A stretch of 64,000 bases of DNA from Flavivirga abyssicola (lineage in GTDB: Bacteria > Bacteroidota > Bacteroidia > Flavobacteriales > Flavobacteriaceae). Under the pieces are notes generated by a model. The model searched no databases, had not been told where the DNA came from, and worked only from the letters and a program-made list of their open reading frames with translations. Location: assembly GCF_030540775.2 (NCBI RefSeq), contig NZ_CP141266.1:1723001-1787000 (forward strand), read 5' to 3'. The translations under genes and the position numbers were made by a program. Shown here in pieces: positions 17,910 through 26,867 of the stretch; position 1 is the stretch's first letter; each line of letters starts with the position of its first letter.

Positions 17910-20900
17910 ATGAAAAACAATTTTCTAAGATTAGTATTCTTCTTATTTACGGTAACTGCATTTGCACAGTCAGATAAAGTATCCGTTGTAAGTAATGATG
18001 AAGGCATGAAATTAGTTGTCAACGGAAAAGATTTCATGATTAATGGTATGAATTGGGATTACTTTCCAATTGGTACTAATTACTCCTATAGTTTGTGGAA
18101 GCAATCCGATGCTGTTATTAAAGCAGCATTAGATGCCGAAATGGGCCTATTAAAAAACATGGGGGTTAATGTAATAAGACAATACACAGGTGTTCAGCCT
18201 AAATGGATTCAATATATCTATGAAAACTATGGTATTTATACCATGCTTAATCATTCATTTGGTAGATATGGGTTAACAATCAACGGTGCTTGGGTAGCTG
18301 TGACCGATTATAGAGACCCTGCAACACAGAAGCTACTCATGTCTGAAGTTTCTCAGATGGCTGAAACATACAAAAATACTCCAGGGTTACTCCTTTTCTT
18401 ATTAGGAAATGAAAATAATTACGGACTGTTTTGGGCTGGAGCCGAGACCGAAGATTTTCCAGATGAAGAAGATAAAAAAAGAGAAGTAGGTGAAAAGCGG
18501 GGAAGACCTATGTATAAATTAATGAATGATGCCGTGCTTAAAATGAAGGCAATTGATGCTTCACATCCAGTGGCCATTTGTAACGGAGATTTATTGTTTG
18601 CTGATATCGTAGCAGAAGAATGTAAAGACGTGGATATTTATGGCGTAAATATGTATCGTGGTAAATCGTTTGGAGATGCTTTTGAACGCGTTAAAAACGA
18701 ATTGAATAAGCCTATCATGTTTACAGAGTTTGGTTCTGATGCCTTTAATGCCATTACAAATAAAGAGGACCAAAAGATGCAAGCCTTTTTTATGGTAGAA
18801 AACTGGAAGGAAATCTACCAAAATGCTGCCGGCTTAGGAAAAGCAGGAAATTCCATAGGAGGTTTTACATTTCAATTTAGTGATGGCTGGTGGAAGTTCG
18901 GGCAAACAAAAAACCTAGATATTCATGACACTAACGCATCCTGGGCCAATGGAGGCTATTACCTCGATTTAGAGCCAGGACAAAACAATATGAATGAGGA
19001 ATGGTTTGGAATTTGTGCAAAAGGACCAACTAACGAAAGAGGTTTATACGACTTATATCCACGTGCAGCATATTACGCTTTAAAGGAAGCACACAGTTTA
19101 GATCCTTATGCTAAAGATGTCACTTCAGACTTTGTTGATAATTATTTCAACAATATAGAGCTAATGGATGCGGTACTTAGAGCCAGAGGTGATAAAGCTG
19201 CGCTAGGAGCGAACAGTGCAGGAAAAATAAGATTAAGCAATTTACGTGCGGAATTTACCACATTCAGTACAGGAGGTACTTTATTAACAACCCCAGAGAC
19301 TGCAAATCCAGATGAAGAAGCATTTCCTAATCAGCTTGGTTTTGACCACATGCAATCTTATTATGTTGGTGTTGAAGGGAATCCAACCTCAAACATGAGA
19401 GCTGAAGTTAACTTCAATATTCTTGGTAATGTAGCACAAAACCCTATTAATGAGATATTTTACGAGAACGTAGGTAGGCCAATTAAAGTTACCAATACAA
19501 ACGGCGAAGAAGTTATTATTACAGATAACAACAGAGTGAGGGTGTACAATGCTAAGTTTGAATGGAACTCTAAAGTGGCAGATGTAAGAGGGTTTTACAG
19601 AACCGGCCACTACCATTGGGGGTACGAAGGCGATTTCTTTGGGTTATATCCAGAAGCTAACTACGGACCAAACTTAGATATTTACAATGGTGAGATTCTG
19701 GGAATGGAGATTGATGGAAAAGGGTCTTTAAAAGGCCTTAAAGCCGCTTTTGGACCACAATTATGGTGGGGAGCAAATCCAACGGTATTATTAAAATACA
19801 GAACTCATTTTAAGCATTGGGATATTACTGGTATTTATCATAGAGATTTAGACACTAGCCTAGAATTTGATGACAATGGACTACGATTTTTAAATGCTAA
19901 TCAGGTACAAAGTGGTGTTATTCCACCTTGGCCCACAGAACGTGCTACCGTAGTTTTAGAAAGAGACTTTGGAGCCTTTGGTATTTCATTAGGAGGTATC
20001 TGGGGAGGAAGTCCTCTTAACGGTAGTACATTTCAAGATGTAACAGGTGGTCCAGGGAGCTATGTAGTATATCAAGATAAAATAAACTCAGATGATAACT
20101 GGGGTGGAAAAGCCAAAATAACCTATGAAAAAGGACGGTTTAATTTCTATGCGCAAGCGGCATATATGGGATTGGTTGCCAATGGAGGCGCAGATGCTAC
20201 AAGAACATTTACAGGTTGGAAACTTAAAGATTCTGGAAGTGGTAACCAAACCAATATACTTTCTGGTTTCACATACAGCATTGGAGATTGGCAAATAGCA
20301 CCAAACTTCCTTTGGCAAAAACCTCTAGTAGATCCAATGCCTAATGATGTAACCGCACCAGGAAGATTAAGAAACTTTATAGACGACCCATTCGCTGTAA
20401 GAGGTAATAGAGAAACCACAGCAGGAGAATTACTCTTAACCTTCGATCCAACACCTGGATCCTGGTTTTATGAGTGGGACAATGATCGAGCGGAAGATGC
20501 AAAATTTGCTTTTAACTTAGGTTTTGTATTTAGACATCAGCCAACATCACAAGATGCGCATATTGGGTTTTTAGCAAATCGTACATTTTTTGCTTTTCCA
20601 CAGGCTGCGCCAGCACAAGACCTCTGGGAATTAAGTTCTCGTGTTGTTTCTAAAGCAAGCCCAGAATTGGGCATTATTGGAAATTTTTATGGAGGTAACG
20701 CTCAGGCTAATGGTGATAGTGACAGAACCATAGAACGCTTTGGAGGGGACATCAAAATGATATACAAAAAGTGGAAGGTAGAATATGGTTTCAAGGTTAA
20801 TGACTGGGGTCCTTTCGATTACCATCGTGATTTCAACTTGACATTCCCAATTCAAAATATGATTGATATTTCTACATCCATAGGTAAGCCTGATTGGTTT

Positions 20901-21089
20901 ATCCTTCCGGATACTAAGATTGGTATCCGTGGTACTTGGCGTTCCTTAAATGAAAATTCGCCAAGATATTCGCCTACAGCTGTTCCAGCAAATACGTTTC
21001 CGGCTATACCACCAATAAGCCCTGTTGGATTTGATGATGGAAATGAATGGGAGATTAGAACATATGTACACATCAATATTGGTAAATAA
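17910..21089 (+). CDS. clan GH-A TIM-barrel hydrolase fused to predicted outer-membrane beta-barrel
   Basis: 1059 aa from the ATG at 17910, which gives a clean signal peptide (residues 1-20, ending TVTAFAQ); an upstream ATG at 17880 would add ten polar residues. Residues 25-420 form a GH2/GH5-like barrel: LLFLLGNENN puts an acid/base Glu at 168 and IMFTEFGSD a nucleophile Glu at 273. From about 425 to the end there are many amphipathic, aromatic-rich strands (RVYNAKFEWNSKVADVRGFY, FNFYAQAAYMGLV, KVEYGFKVNDWG) ending EIRTYVHINIGK, which looks like an outer-membrane barrel. It is the first gene of the operon, 13 bp before a binding lipoprotein. It probably acts on beta-glucan at the outer membrane and might be the porin in a locus lacking SusC/D. 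The specific GH family is not certain. Confidence 0.75.
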   Translation: MKNNFLRLVFFLFTVTAFAQSDKVSVVSNDEGMKLVVNGKDFMINGMNWDYFPIGTNYSYSLWKQSDAVIKAALDAEMGLLKNMGVNVIRQYTGVQPKWIQYIYENYGIYTMLNHSFGRYGLTINGAWVAVTDYRDPATQKLLMSEVSQMAETYKNTPGLLLFLLGNENNYGLFWAGAETEDFPDEEDKKREVGEKRGRPMYKLMNDAVLKMKAIDASHPVAICNGDLLFADIVAEECKDVDIYGVNMYRGKSFGDAFERVKNELNKPIMFTEFGSDAFNAITNKEDQKMQAFFMVENWKEIYQNAAGLGKAGNSIGGFTFQFSDGWWKFGQTKNLDIHDTNASWANGGYYLDLEPGQNNMNEEWFGICAKGPTNERGLYDLYPRAAYYALKEAHSLDPYAKDVTSDFVDNYFNNIELMDAVLRARGDKAALGANSAGKIRLSNLRAEFTTFSTGGTLLTTPETANPDEEAFPNQLGFDHMQSYYVGVEGNPTSNMRAEVNFNILGNVAQNPINEIFYENVGRPIKVTNTNGEEVIITDNNRVRVYNAKFEWNSKVADVRGFYRTGHYHWGYEGDFFGLYPEANYGPNLDIYNGEILGMEIDGKGSLKGLKAAFGPQLWWGANPTVLLKYRTHFKHWDITGIYHRDLDTSLEFDDNGLRFLNANQVQSGVIPPWPTERATVVLERDFGAFGISLGGIWGGSPLNGSTFQDVTGGPGSYVVYQDKINSDDNWGGKAKITYEKGRFNFYAQAAYMGLVANGGADATRTFTGWKLKDSGSGNQTNILSGFTYSIGDWQIAPNFLWQKPLVDPMPNDVTAPGRLRNFIDDPFAVRGNRETTAGELLLTFDPTPGSWFYEWDNDRAEDAKFAFNLGFVFRHQPTSQDAHIGFLANRTFFAFPQAAPAQDLWELSSRVVSKASPELGIIGNFYGGNAQANGDSDRTIERFGGDIKMIYKKWKVEYGFKVNDWGPFDYHRDFNLTFPIQNMIDISTSIGKPDWFILPDTKIGIRGTWRSLNENSPRYSPTAVPANTFPAIPPISPVGFDDGNEWEIRTYVHINIGK

Positions 21090-21102
21090 AATAAGATTTA
21101 AG

Positions 21103-22578
21103 ATGAAAAATATAACATTTACATATACAAAGATCATATGCCTTTTAGGGTTCATGTTTACAATCGTAGTAAGTTGTGAAAGAGAGTTATCTGATGAAGC
21201 CGTATTTGCAACATTCCCAAATACAGCAGAAGTTTTTACGGACGCCCCTGTTGGTTTAGGTACTAATTTTTATTTTCCTTATATCGGATCAAAAGCCACA
21301 GCCTGGACTGTAGATGATGATGTAAGTTATGAAGGTACGGCATCCATGCGTTTTGATGTCCCAAATGCTAACGATCCTGATGGAAACTTCGCAGGAGCCA
21401 TCTTTAGAATAGATGGAGATGGGTCTGGTAGAGATTTGTCAGGTTTTGATGCCCTAACATTTTGGGCAAAGGCTTCTCAAGCAGTCACGATAGGAGAATT
21501 TGGTTTTGGAGAAGACTTTGGTGAAAATAAATACGTGACCACTAGAACAAATATAGACTTAACAACAAATTGGGTGAAATATGTTGTTCCTATCCCAGAT
21601 CCGTCCAAACTCATTCAAGAACGTGGTCTGTTAAGATACTCAGCAGGAGGTATAGGTCCTGTAGGTAGTGAAGTAGGCTATACCTTTTGGATAGATGAAG
21701 TTAAGTTTGAAAAACTTGGAACAGTTGCACAGCCACAACCTGTTATTTTAAGCGGTCAGGATGTAGAACAACAATCTTTTAACGGCAGTCAAATAGACTT
21801 GGCAGCAAGTGGCCTTACACAAACGTTTAATGCAAATGGAAGGAATGTAACAGTAAACACAGCACCTGCCTATTTCACGTTTACGTCATCAGAGCCAAGT
21901 GTTGCCAGTGTAGATGAAAAAGGCTTGGTCACAGTTAACAGTCAAGGTACGGCAAGCATAACCGCAGTTTTGGCGGGTGTTGAAGCTAAGGGATCGTTAA
22001 AAGTAACATCCAATGGTGGTTTACAACCAGCTCCAACACCAACACTACCAGAATCCAATGTGATATCGATTTTTAGTGATGCCTATACAAATATCCCGGT
22101 TGATTTTTATAACGGAAATTTTCAGGGTCAGGGCACCACAGGTGGTGTAGCTAGTTTAGGGAATGACAATATTCTCTTATATAATAATTTCGATCAAGAT
22201 TTTGGTTTTGTAACCACACAATTTGTAAACCCAACGGTAAACCTAACCAGTCAGAATAGAATACATTTTGATTTATATATCCAAGAATCAATCGACTCGG
22301 GTGATCAATTAACGGTGGAACTAGTTAATGCTGGAAGTGACGGTGTCATAGAACCTTTTGTTGATAATGGTGGTGGACTTAGTATACCTTCAAGCGAATT
22401 AACAAGTGGAACATGGATGAGCTTCGATCTATCATTGGACAATTTTACAAACCCAACAGGTGGTAATAATTTTAGCGGTGGTATTGCCAATAGAGCTCAT
22501 ATGGGTTCAATAACATTTGTCTCTGGACTTACACTTTCATCCATTATTGTCGATAACATATACTTCTACACAGAATAA
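21103..22578 (+). CDS. surface glycan-binding lipoprotein with Big_2 domain
   Basis: 491 aa from the ATG at 21103; upstream in-frame Met codons lie inside the previous gene. Lipobox FTIVVSC gives lipid Cys 25, followed by acidic ERELSDE, consistent with surface export in Bacteroidota. It has three parts: an N-terminal CBM-like beta-sandwich (about 30-215; ASMRFDVPN, FWAKASQAV, FWIDEVKFEKL), a Big_2 Ig-like domain (about 225-325; PSVASVDEKGLVTVNSQGTASITAV), and a C-terminal CBM-like module (about 335-491; ISIFSDAYTNIPVDF, ending IIVDNIYFYTE). The last module is related to the three repeats of the PKD protein three genes on. No catalytic residues are evident, so it probably binds glucan at the surface. 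Confidence 0.8.
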   Translation: MKNITFTYTKIICLLGFMFTIVVSCERELSDEAVFATFPNTAEVFTDAPVGLGTNFYFPYIGSKATAWTVDDDVSYEGTASMRFDVPNANDPDGNFAGAIFRIDGDGSGRDLSGFDALTFWAKASQAVTIGEFGFGEDFGENKYVTTRTNIDLTTNWVKYVVPIPDPSKLIQERGLLRYSAGGIGPVGSEVGYTFWIDEVKFEKLGTVAQPQPVILSGQDVEQQSFNGSQIDLAASGLTQTFNANGRNVTVNTAPAYFTFTSSEPSVASVDEKGLVTVNSQGTASITAVLAGVEAKGSLKVTSNGGLQPAPTPTLPESNVISIFSDAYTNIPVDFYNGNFQGQGTTGGVASLGNDNILLYNNFDQDFGFVTTQFVNPTVNLTSQNRIHFDLYIQESIDSGDQLTVELVNAGSDGVIEPFVDNGGGLSIPSSELTSGTWMSFDLSLDNFTNPTGGNNFSGGIANRAHMGSITFVSGLTLSSIIVDNIYFYTE

Positions 22579-22611
22579 GCTAGATACTATAAATTTTAAA
22601 AAGAAATTAAG

Positions 22612-23454
22612 ATGACTAAAAAACATACATATAAAATAAAAGAGCTATTCATTTCAGTGCTCTTGATGGTTTCCTTTTTTGTGATATCTAGCTGTGAAAC
22701 TGATGAAACACAAACTGTAGCTACGTTTACAGAACTGGTTATGGCGGATGAGTTTGACACAGATGGAGCGCCTAATTCAACCATTTGGGGGTTTGACATA
22801 GGAACAGGAGAAAACGGTTGGGGTAATAATGAATTACAATATTACACAAACCGTACAGAAAATGTTACAGTACAAAATGGTGTGCTCATTATAACGGCAA
22901 AACAAGAACAGTTTGAACAATCTTCTTATACCTCAGCAAGACTTTTAACTAAAGGAAAGTTTGAACAAACCTATGGACGTTTTGAAGCTCGTATCAGGTT
23001 GCCATATGGACAAGGTATCTGGCCTGCATTTTGGTTATTGGGAGACGATTCTAACGGTACAGAAGTTTGGCCACAAATAGGTGAAATAGATATTATGGAA
23101 TATTTAGGAAATGAACCGTCCAAGATATTTGGTACCGTTCACGGTCCTGGGTATTCTGGTGGTGAATCTATAAGTAAACCATACATATTAAACAACGATA
23201 GATTCGATACAGGTTTTCACATATTCGGTATAGAATGGGGACCTGATTATATTAATTACTACGTTGATGATGTATTATATAATCAAATAACACCCGACGA
23301 CGTTCCCGGAGAATGGGTGTTTAATCAAGGCCCTTTCTACATCATATTAAATGTAGCTGTTGGAGGCCAATTACCAGGTTCACCAAACGCAGAAACCGTA
23401 TTCCCTCAAACCATGCTTGTAGATTATGTACGTGTTTATAATAGAAGCAACTAA
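22612..23454 (+). CDS. GH16 endo-beta-1,3-glucanase (laminarinase) lipoprotein
   Basis: 280 aa. The lipobox FFVISSC (Cys 28) anchors it in a membrane, probably the outer-membrane surface. The GH16 jelly roll starts at about 40 with ELVMADEFDTDG. The catalytic motif GEIDIME puts the nucleophile at Glu158, the helper at Asp160 and the acid/base at Glu163. The extra Met between Asp and Glu is the beta-bulge form seen in laminarinases. WGNNELQYYT and HIFGIEWGPDYINYYVDD are also typical. It would cut long beta-1,3-glucan at internal sites. It lies between two glycan-binding lipoproteins in the operon. Confidence 0.95.
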   Translation: MTKKHTYKIKELFISVLLMVSFFVISSCETDETQTVATFTELVMADEFDTDGAPNSTIWGFDIGTGENGWGNNELQYYTNRTENVTVQNGVLIITAKQEQFEQSSYTSARLLTKGKFEQTYGRFEARIRLPYGQGIWPAFWLLGDDSNGTEVWPQIGEIDIMEYLGNEPSKIFGTVHGPGYSGGESISKPYILNNDRFDTGFHIFGIEWGPDYINYYVDDVLYNQITPDDVPGEWVFNQGPFYIILNVAVGGQLPGSPNAETVFPQTMLVDYVRVYNRSN

Positions 23455-23470
23455 CTCAAAATAAAAAACA

Positions 23471-26400
23471 ATGAAAACTATAACAAAAACATTTAAATAT
23501 ATATCCATTTTGATATTGGCATTATCCTTCAATGCATGTGAAGATGATGATGCCGTATTACCAAGAGTTGAAGCTGGTTTTAGTTATACCGTTGATATGA
23601 ATACGGGAACCGTAACCTTTATCAATATATCAGAAAACGCAAATACCTATGAATGGAATTTTGGAGATGATGACACATCTACTCTTATTAATCCAGTAAA
23701 AGTTTATACCAATGGTACTTATACTATTACACTTAAGTCTGTAAATGTTGCAGGAGCATCTGATACGTTTGAAGACGACATCGAAATAGCAATTCCGGAA
23801 GCTGTTGCATTCCCTATCTCATTCGATTCTGATGATGTGAATTATGGAGGTGATCCTTTTAGCGGTGCTTCTTTTGCAATAGTAGATAACCCAGATCCTG
23901 CAGGGTCAAATACTGATGCTTCCAAAGTTGGAGCATTAACCAATAGCGGAGCCACTTTTGAAGGTGTTGCTTTCGAGTTAGGAACTTCAATAGACCTATC
24001 TACAGAAAAAACCATAAAAATGGATTTTTGGTCAGACACTCCAATTAGCATACTACTTAAACTTGAGGTTTCAGAAAATGCTTTTACCGAAGTTACAGTT
24101 AATCATGGCGGTACAGGATGGGAAGAACTCTCTTTTAATTTTTCCGATTCAGGAACTTATCCTAAACTGGTGATTTTTGTAGATGGTCCTGGCACAACTT
24201 CAGGTACTTTTTACTTCGACAATTTAGAGCAAGTTGAAACAGATACTACTGGGGGAGCATGCACAGATACGCCTGTTGCAGCAACTGTATTCCCTGTAGA
24301 TTTTGAAGCTTGTGAATCTTTTATAGATTCATTTGCAAACGATGGAAGTATTACAACAGAGCTTTCGGGCAACCCGGATAAAACAGGTGTGAATACCTCA
24401 GATAATGTTTTAAAAGTAATCAAAGCTAACGGAACTAATAGATGGGCTGGATTTCAAAACGCATTTCCTGAAAATTTTGATGCTACAAAAACACTTAAGG
24501 TTAAAGTATACTCATCTAAAGCCAATGCTGTTATGAAATTTGAGGTAAATAGCAACCCTCAACCTGCTGGTTCTGGAAACCCCGGACCTCAATATGCAAC
24601 TATAACAGATGCTAACACGTGGACTGAAGTAGAAGTAATATTTACGGGAATACCTGGTAATAACACAGGTCTTAATCAGTTGGTTATAAAACCAGATAAT
24701 CCAGATGGTACAGACGGTACCTTAACAGATGCTGAAGAAACTTATTATTTTGATGATATTTCCTTTGGTGATGGAGGTGGTACATCTACAGAGCCAACAA
24801 CTGCAGCACCAACACCAACTCAGGATGCTGCAAATGTTAAATCAGTATTTAGTGATACCTATACAGACATAGCGGGCACTAATCTAGATACCAACTGGCA
24901 AGGCGATTTAGTTTCCGAAACGGTGGCTATTCAAGGTAATGATGCCATAAAGTATAGCAATGTGAAATTCATTGGAATGCAATTGGCTGGAGATACCGAT
25001 TTCTCTGATATGGAATTTTTACACGTCGATATTTGGACACCTGATGCTACCGTGTTAGAAATAACGCCGATAAGCCCTCCAAACGAATTACTAGTAGGCT
25101 TAGCGGGTCTAACCCAAGGTGAATGGAAAAGTTATGATATTCCTGTAACTGATTTTACAGGGGTAGATTTTACTAAAATATTACAGTTCAAAATTGATGC
25201 ACAAAAAGGTGTGAATCCAGCTGTAGTTTATATGGACAACCTGTATTTCTATAAATCAGGATCAACAGGTGGATCAGAACCAACAATGGCAGCTCCAACA
25301 CCAACTCAGGACGCTGCGAATGTTAAATCAGTATTTAGTGATACATATACCGATATAGCAGGTACTAATCTGGACACCAACTGGCAAGGCGACCTTGTTT
25401 CAGAAACGGTGGCTATTCAAGGTAACGATGCCATAAAATATAGCAATGTGAAATTCATAGGGATGCAATTGGCTGGAGATACCGATTTCTCTGATATGGA
25501 ATTTTTACATGTCGATGTTTGGACGCCTGATCTTACGGTGTTAGAAATAACTCCGATAAGCCCTCCAAACGAATTATTAGTGGGCTTACCAAATTTAACA
25601 CAAGGTGAATGGAAGAGTTATGACATTCCTGTAACCGATTTTACAGGGGTTGATTTTACTAAAATATTGCAGTTCAAAATTGATGCGCAAAAAGGTGTGA
25701 ATCCAGGTGTTGTTTATATGGATAACCTGTATTTCTATAAATCAGGAGCTGCACCTACAGAACCAACCATGGCGGCACCAACACCAACTCAGGATGCTGC
25801 AAATGTTAAATCAGTATTTAGTGATACCTATACAGACATAGCGGGCACTAATCTAGATACCAACTGGCAAGGCGATTTAGTTTCCGAAACGGTGGCTATT
25901 CAAGGTAATGATGCCATAAAGTATAGCAATGTGAAATTCATAGGAATGCAATTGGCTGGAGATACCGATTTCTCTGATATGGAATTTTTACATGTCGATA
26001 TTTGGACACCTGATGCTACCGTGTTAGAAATAACTCCGATAAGCCCTCCAAACGAATTACTAGTAGGCTTAGCAGGTCTAACCCAAGGTGAATGGAAAAG
26101 TTATGATATTCCTGTAACTGATTTTACAGGGGTAGATTTTACTAAAATATTACAGTTCAAAATTGATGCACAAAAAGGTGTGAATCCAGCTGTAGTTTTC
26201 ATGGACAATCTGTATTTCTATAAATCAGGTTCAACAGGTGGTACCGGTTGTTCTGGTTCGGCAATAGCTGCAACAGCATTTCCAGTAAATTTTGAAAGCT
26301 GTGAATCTTTCATTAGCACCTTTGCTAATGATGGAAGTATTACGACAGAGCTTTCGGCTAACCCTGCAAAAGGAGGCATAAACACTACAGACAATGTGTT

Positions 26401-26761
26401 GAAAGTCGTTAAAGCCAACGGAACGAATAGATGGGCTGGTTTCCAAAACCCTTTCCCTAGTAATTTTGATGCTACCAAAACATTTAAGTTCAAAGTGTAT
26501 TCAACAAAAGCAAATGTTGTTATGAAGTTTGAAGTGAATAGTGATCCCCAACCTCCTGGTTCTGGAAACCCAGGACCACAGTATAGAACGATAACACAGG
26601 CTAATACTTGGACTGAGGTGGAAGTTGTATTTACGGGCATCCCTGGTAATAATACCGGACTTAATCAATTGGTTGTAAAACCAGATAACCCAGACGGTAC
26701 AGATGGTACGCTTACAGATTCAGAAGAAACCTATTATTTTGATGATATAAGACTTGAATAA
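23471..26761 (+). CDS. giant PKD multi-module glycan-binding lipoprotein
   Basis: 1096 aa. Lipobox SFNAC gives Cys 23, followed by EDDD, a surface-export-like acidic run. Order: PKD domain (about 35-115, NTYEWNFGDD); CBM-like module (118-255); module A (about 261-437, CTDTPVAATVFPVDF to ETYYFDDISFG); three near-identical C modules starting at residues 441, 603 and 764 (each EPT.AAPTPTQDAANVK... to NLYFYKSG, about 161 residues); then module A' (about 924-1096), which repeats A. The symmetric A-C-C-C-A' order, with no catalytic motif, points to multivalent glucan capture at the cell surface. Its stop is followed by a terminator-like hairpin. Confidence 0.85.
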   Translation: MKTITKTFKYISILILALSFNACEDDDAVLPRVEAGFSYTVDMNTGTVTFINISENANTYEWNFGDDDTSTLINPVKVYTNGTYTITLKSVNVAGASDTFEDDIEIAIPEAVAFPISFDSDDVNYGGDPFSGASFAIVDNPDPAGSNTDASKVGALTNSGATFEGVAFELGTSIDLSTEKTIKMDFWSDTPISILLKLEVSENAFTEVTVNHGGTGWEELSFNFSDSGTYPKLVIFVDGPGTTSGTFYFDNLEQVETDTTGGACTDTPVAATVFPVDFEACESFIDSFANDGSITTELSGNPDKTGVNTSDNVLKVIKANGTNRWAGFQNAFPENFDATKTLKVKVYSSKANAVMKFEVNSNPQPAGSGNPGPQYATITDANTWTEVEVIFTGIPGNNTGLNQLVIKPDNPDGTDGTLTDAEETYYFDDISFGDGGGTSTEPTTAAPTPTQDAANVKSVFSDTYTDIAGTNLDTNWQGDLVSETVAIQGNDAIKYSNVKFIGMQLAGDTDFSDMEFLHVDIWTPDATVLEITPISPPNELLVGLAGLTQGEWKSYDIPVTDFTGVDFTKILQFKIDAQKGVNPAVVYMDNLYFYKSGSTGGSEPTMAAPTPTQDAANVKSVFSDTYTDIAGTNLDTNWQGDLVSETVAIQGNDAIKYSNVKFIGMQLAGDTDFSDMEFLHVDVWTPDLTVLEITPISPPNELLVGLPNLTQGEWKSYDIPVTDFTGVDFTKILQFKIDAQKGVNPGVVYMDNLYFYKSGAAPTEPTMAAPTPTQDAANVKSVFSDTYTDIAGTNLDTNWQGDLVSETVAIQGNDAIKYSNVKFIGMQLAGDTDFSDMEFLHVDIWTPDATVLEITPISPPNELLVGLAGLTQGEWKSYDIPVTDFTGVDFTKILQFKIDAQKGVNPAVVFMDNLYFYKSGSTGGTGCSGSAIAATAFPVNFESCESFISTFANDGSITTELSANPAKGGINTTDNVLKVVKANGTNRWAGFQNPFPSNFDATKTFKFKVYSTKANVVMKFEVNSDPQPPGSGNPGPQYRTITQANTWTEVEVVFTGIPGNNTGLNQLVVKPDNPDGTDGTLTDSEETYYFDDIRLE
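24791..26242 (+). repeat. three tandem 483-486-bp coding repeats
   Basis: Units start at 24791, 25277 and 25760 (periods 486 and 483 bp). Units 1 and 3 are almost identical in DNA over most of their length, including synonymous sites, while unit 2 differs at many third positions. This pattern suggests recent gene conversion or duplication between units 1 and 3. Confidence 0.9.
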
Positions 26762-26803
26762 GGTTAATTCAAGAATAATAAATAAACATAATGTAGACAA
26801 AGA

Positions 26804-26841
26804 AAGGCTAGCACAAATGTAATCCACTAGCTAGCCTTTTT
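26804..26841 (+). terminator. hairpin with T run inside the glucan operon
   Basis: AAGGCTAGC (26804-26812) pairs with GCTAGCCTT (26830-26838), and T residues follow to 26841. It lies in the only gap above 100 bp in the operon and could cut expression of the downstream genes relative to the surface genes. Confidence 0.75.
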
Positions 26842-26867
26842 ATTAAAATAAACTTTAAAAAAGTTAA

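Noticed and set aside
21025-21102. Earlier start for the binding lipoprotein
   Set aside because: It would overlap the previous gene and bury the lipoprotein signal; the ATG at 21103 is preferred.
24791-26242. CRISPR-like or satellite repeat
   Set aside because: The period is about 485 bp, in frame, and codes for full protein modules; there are no spacers.
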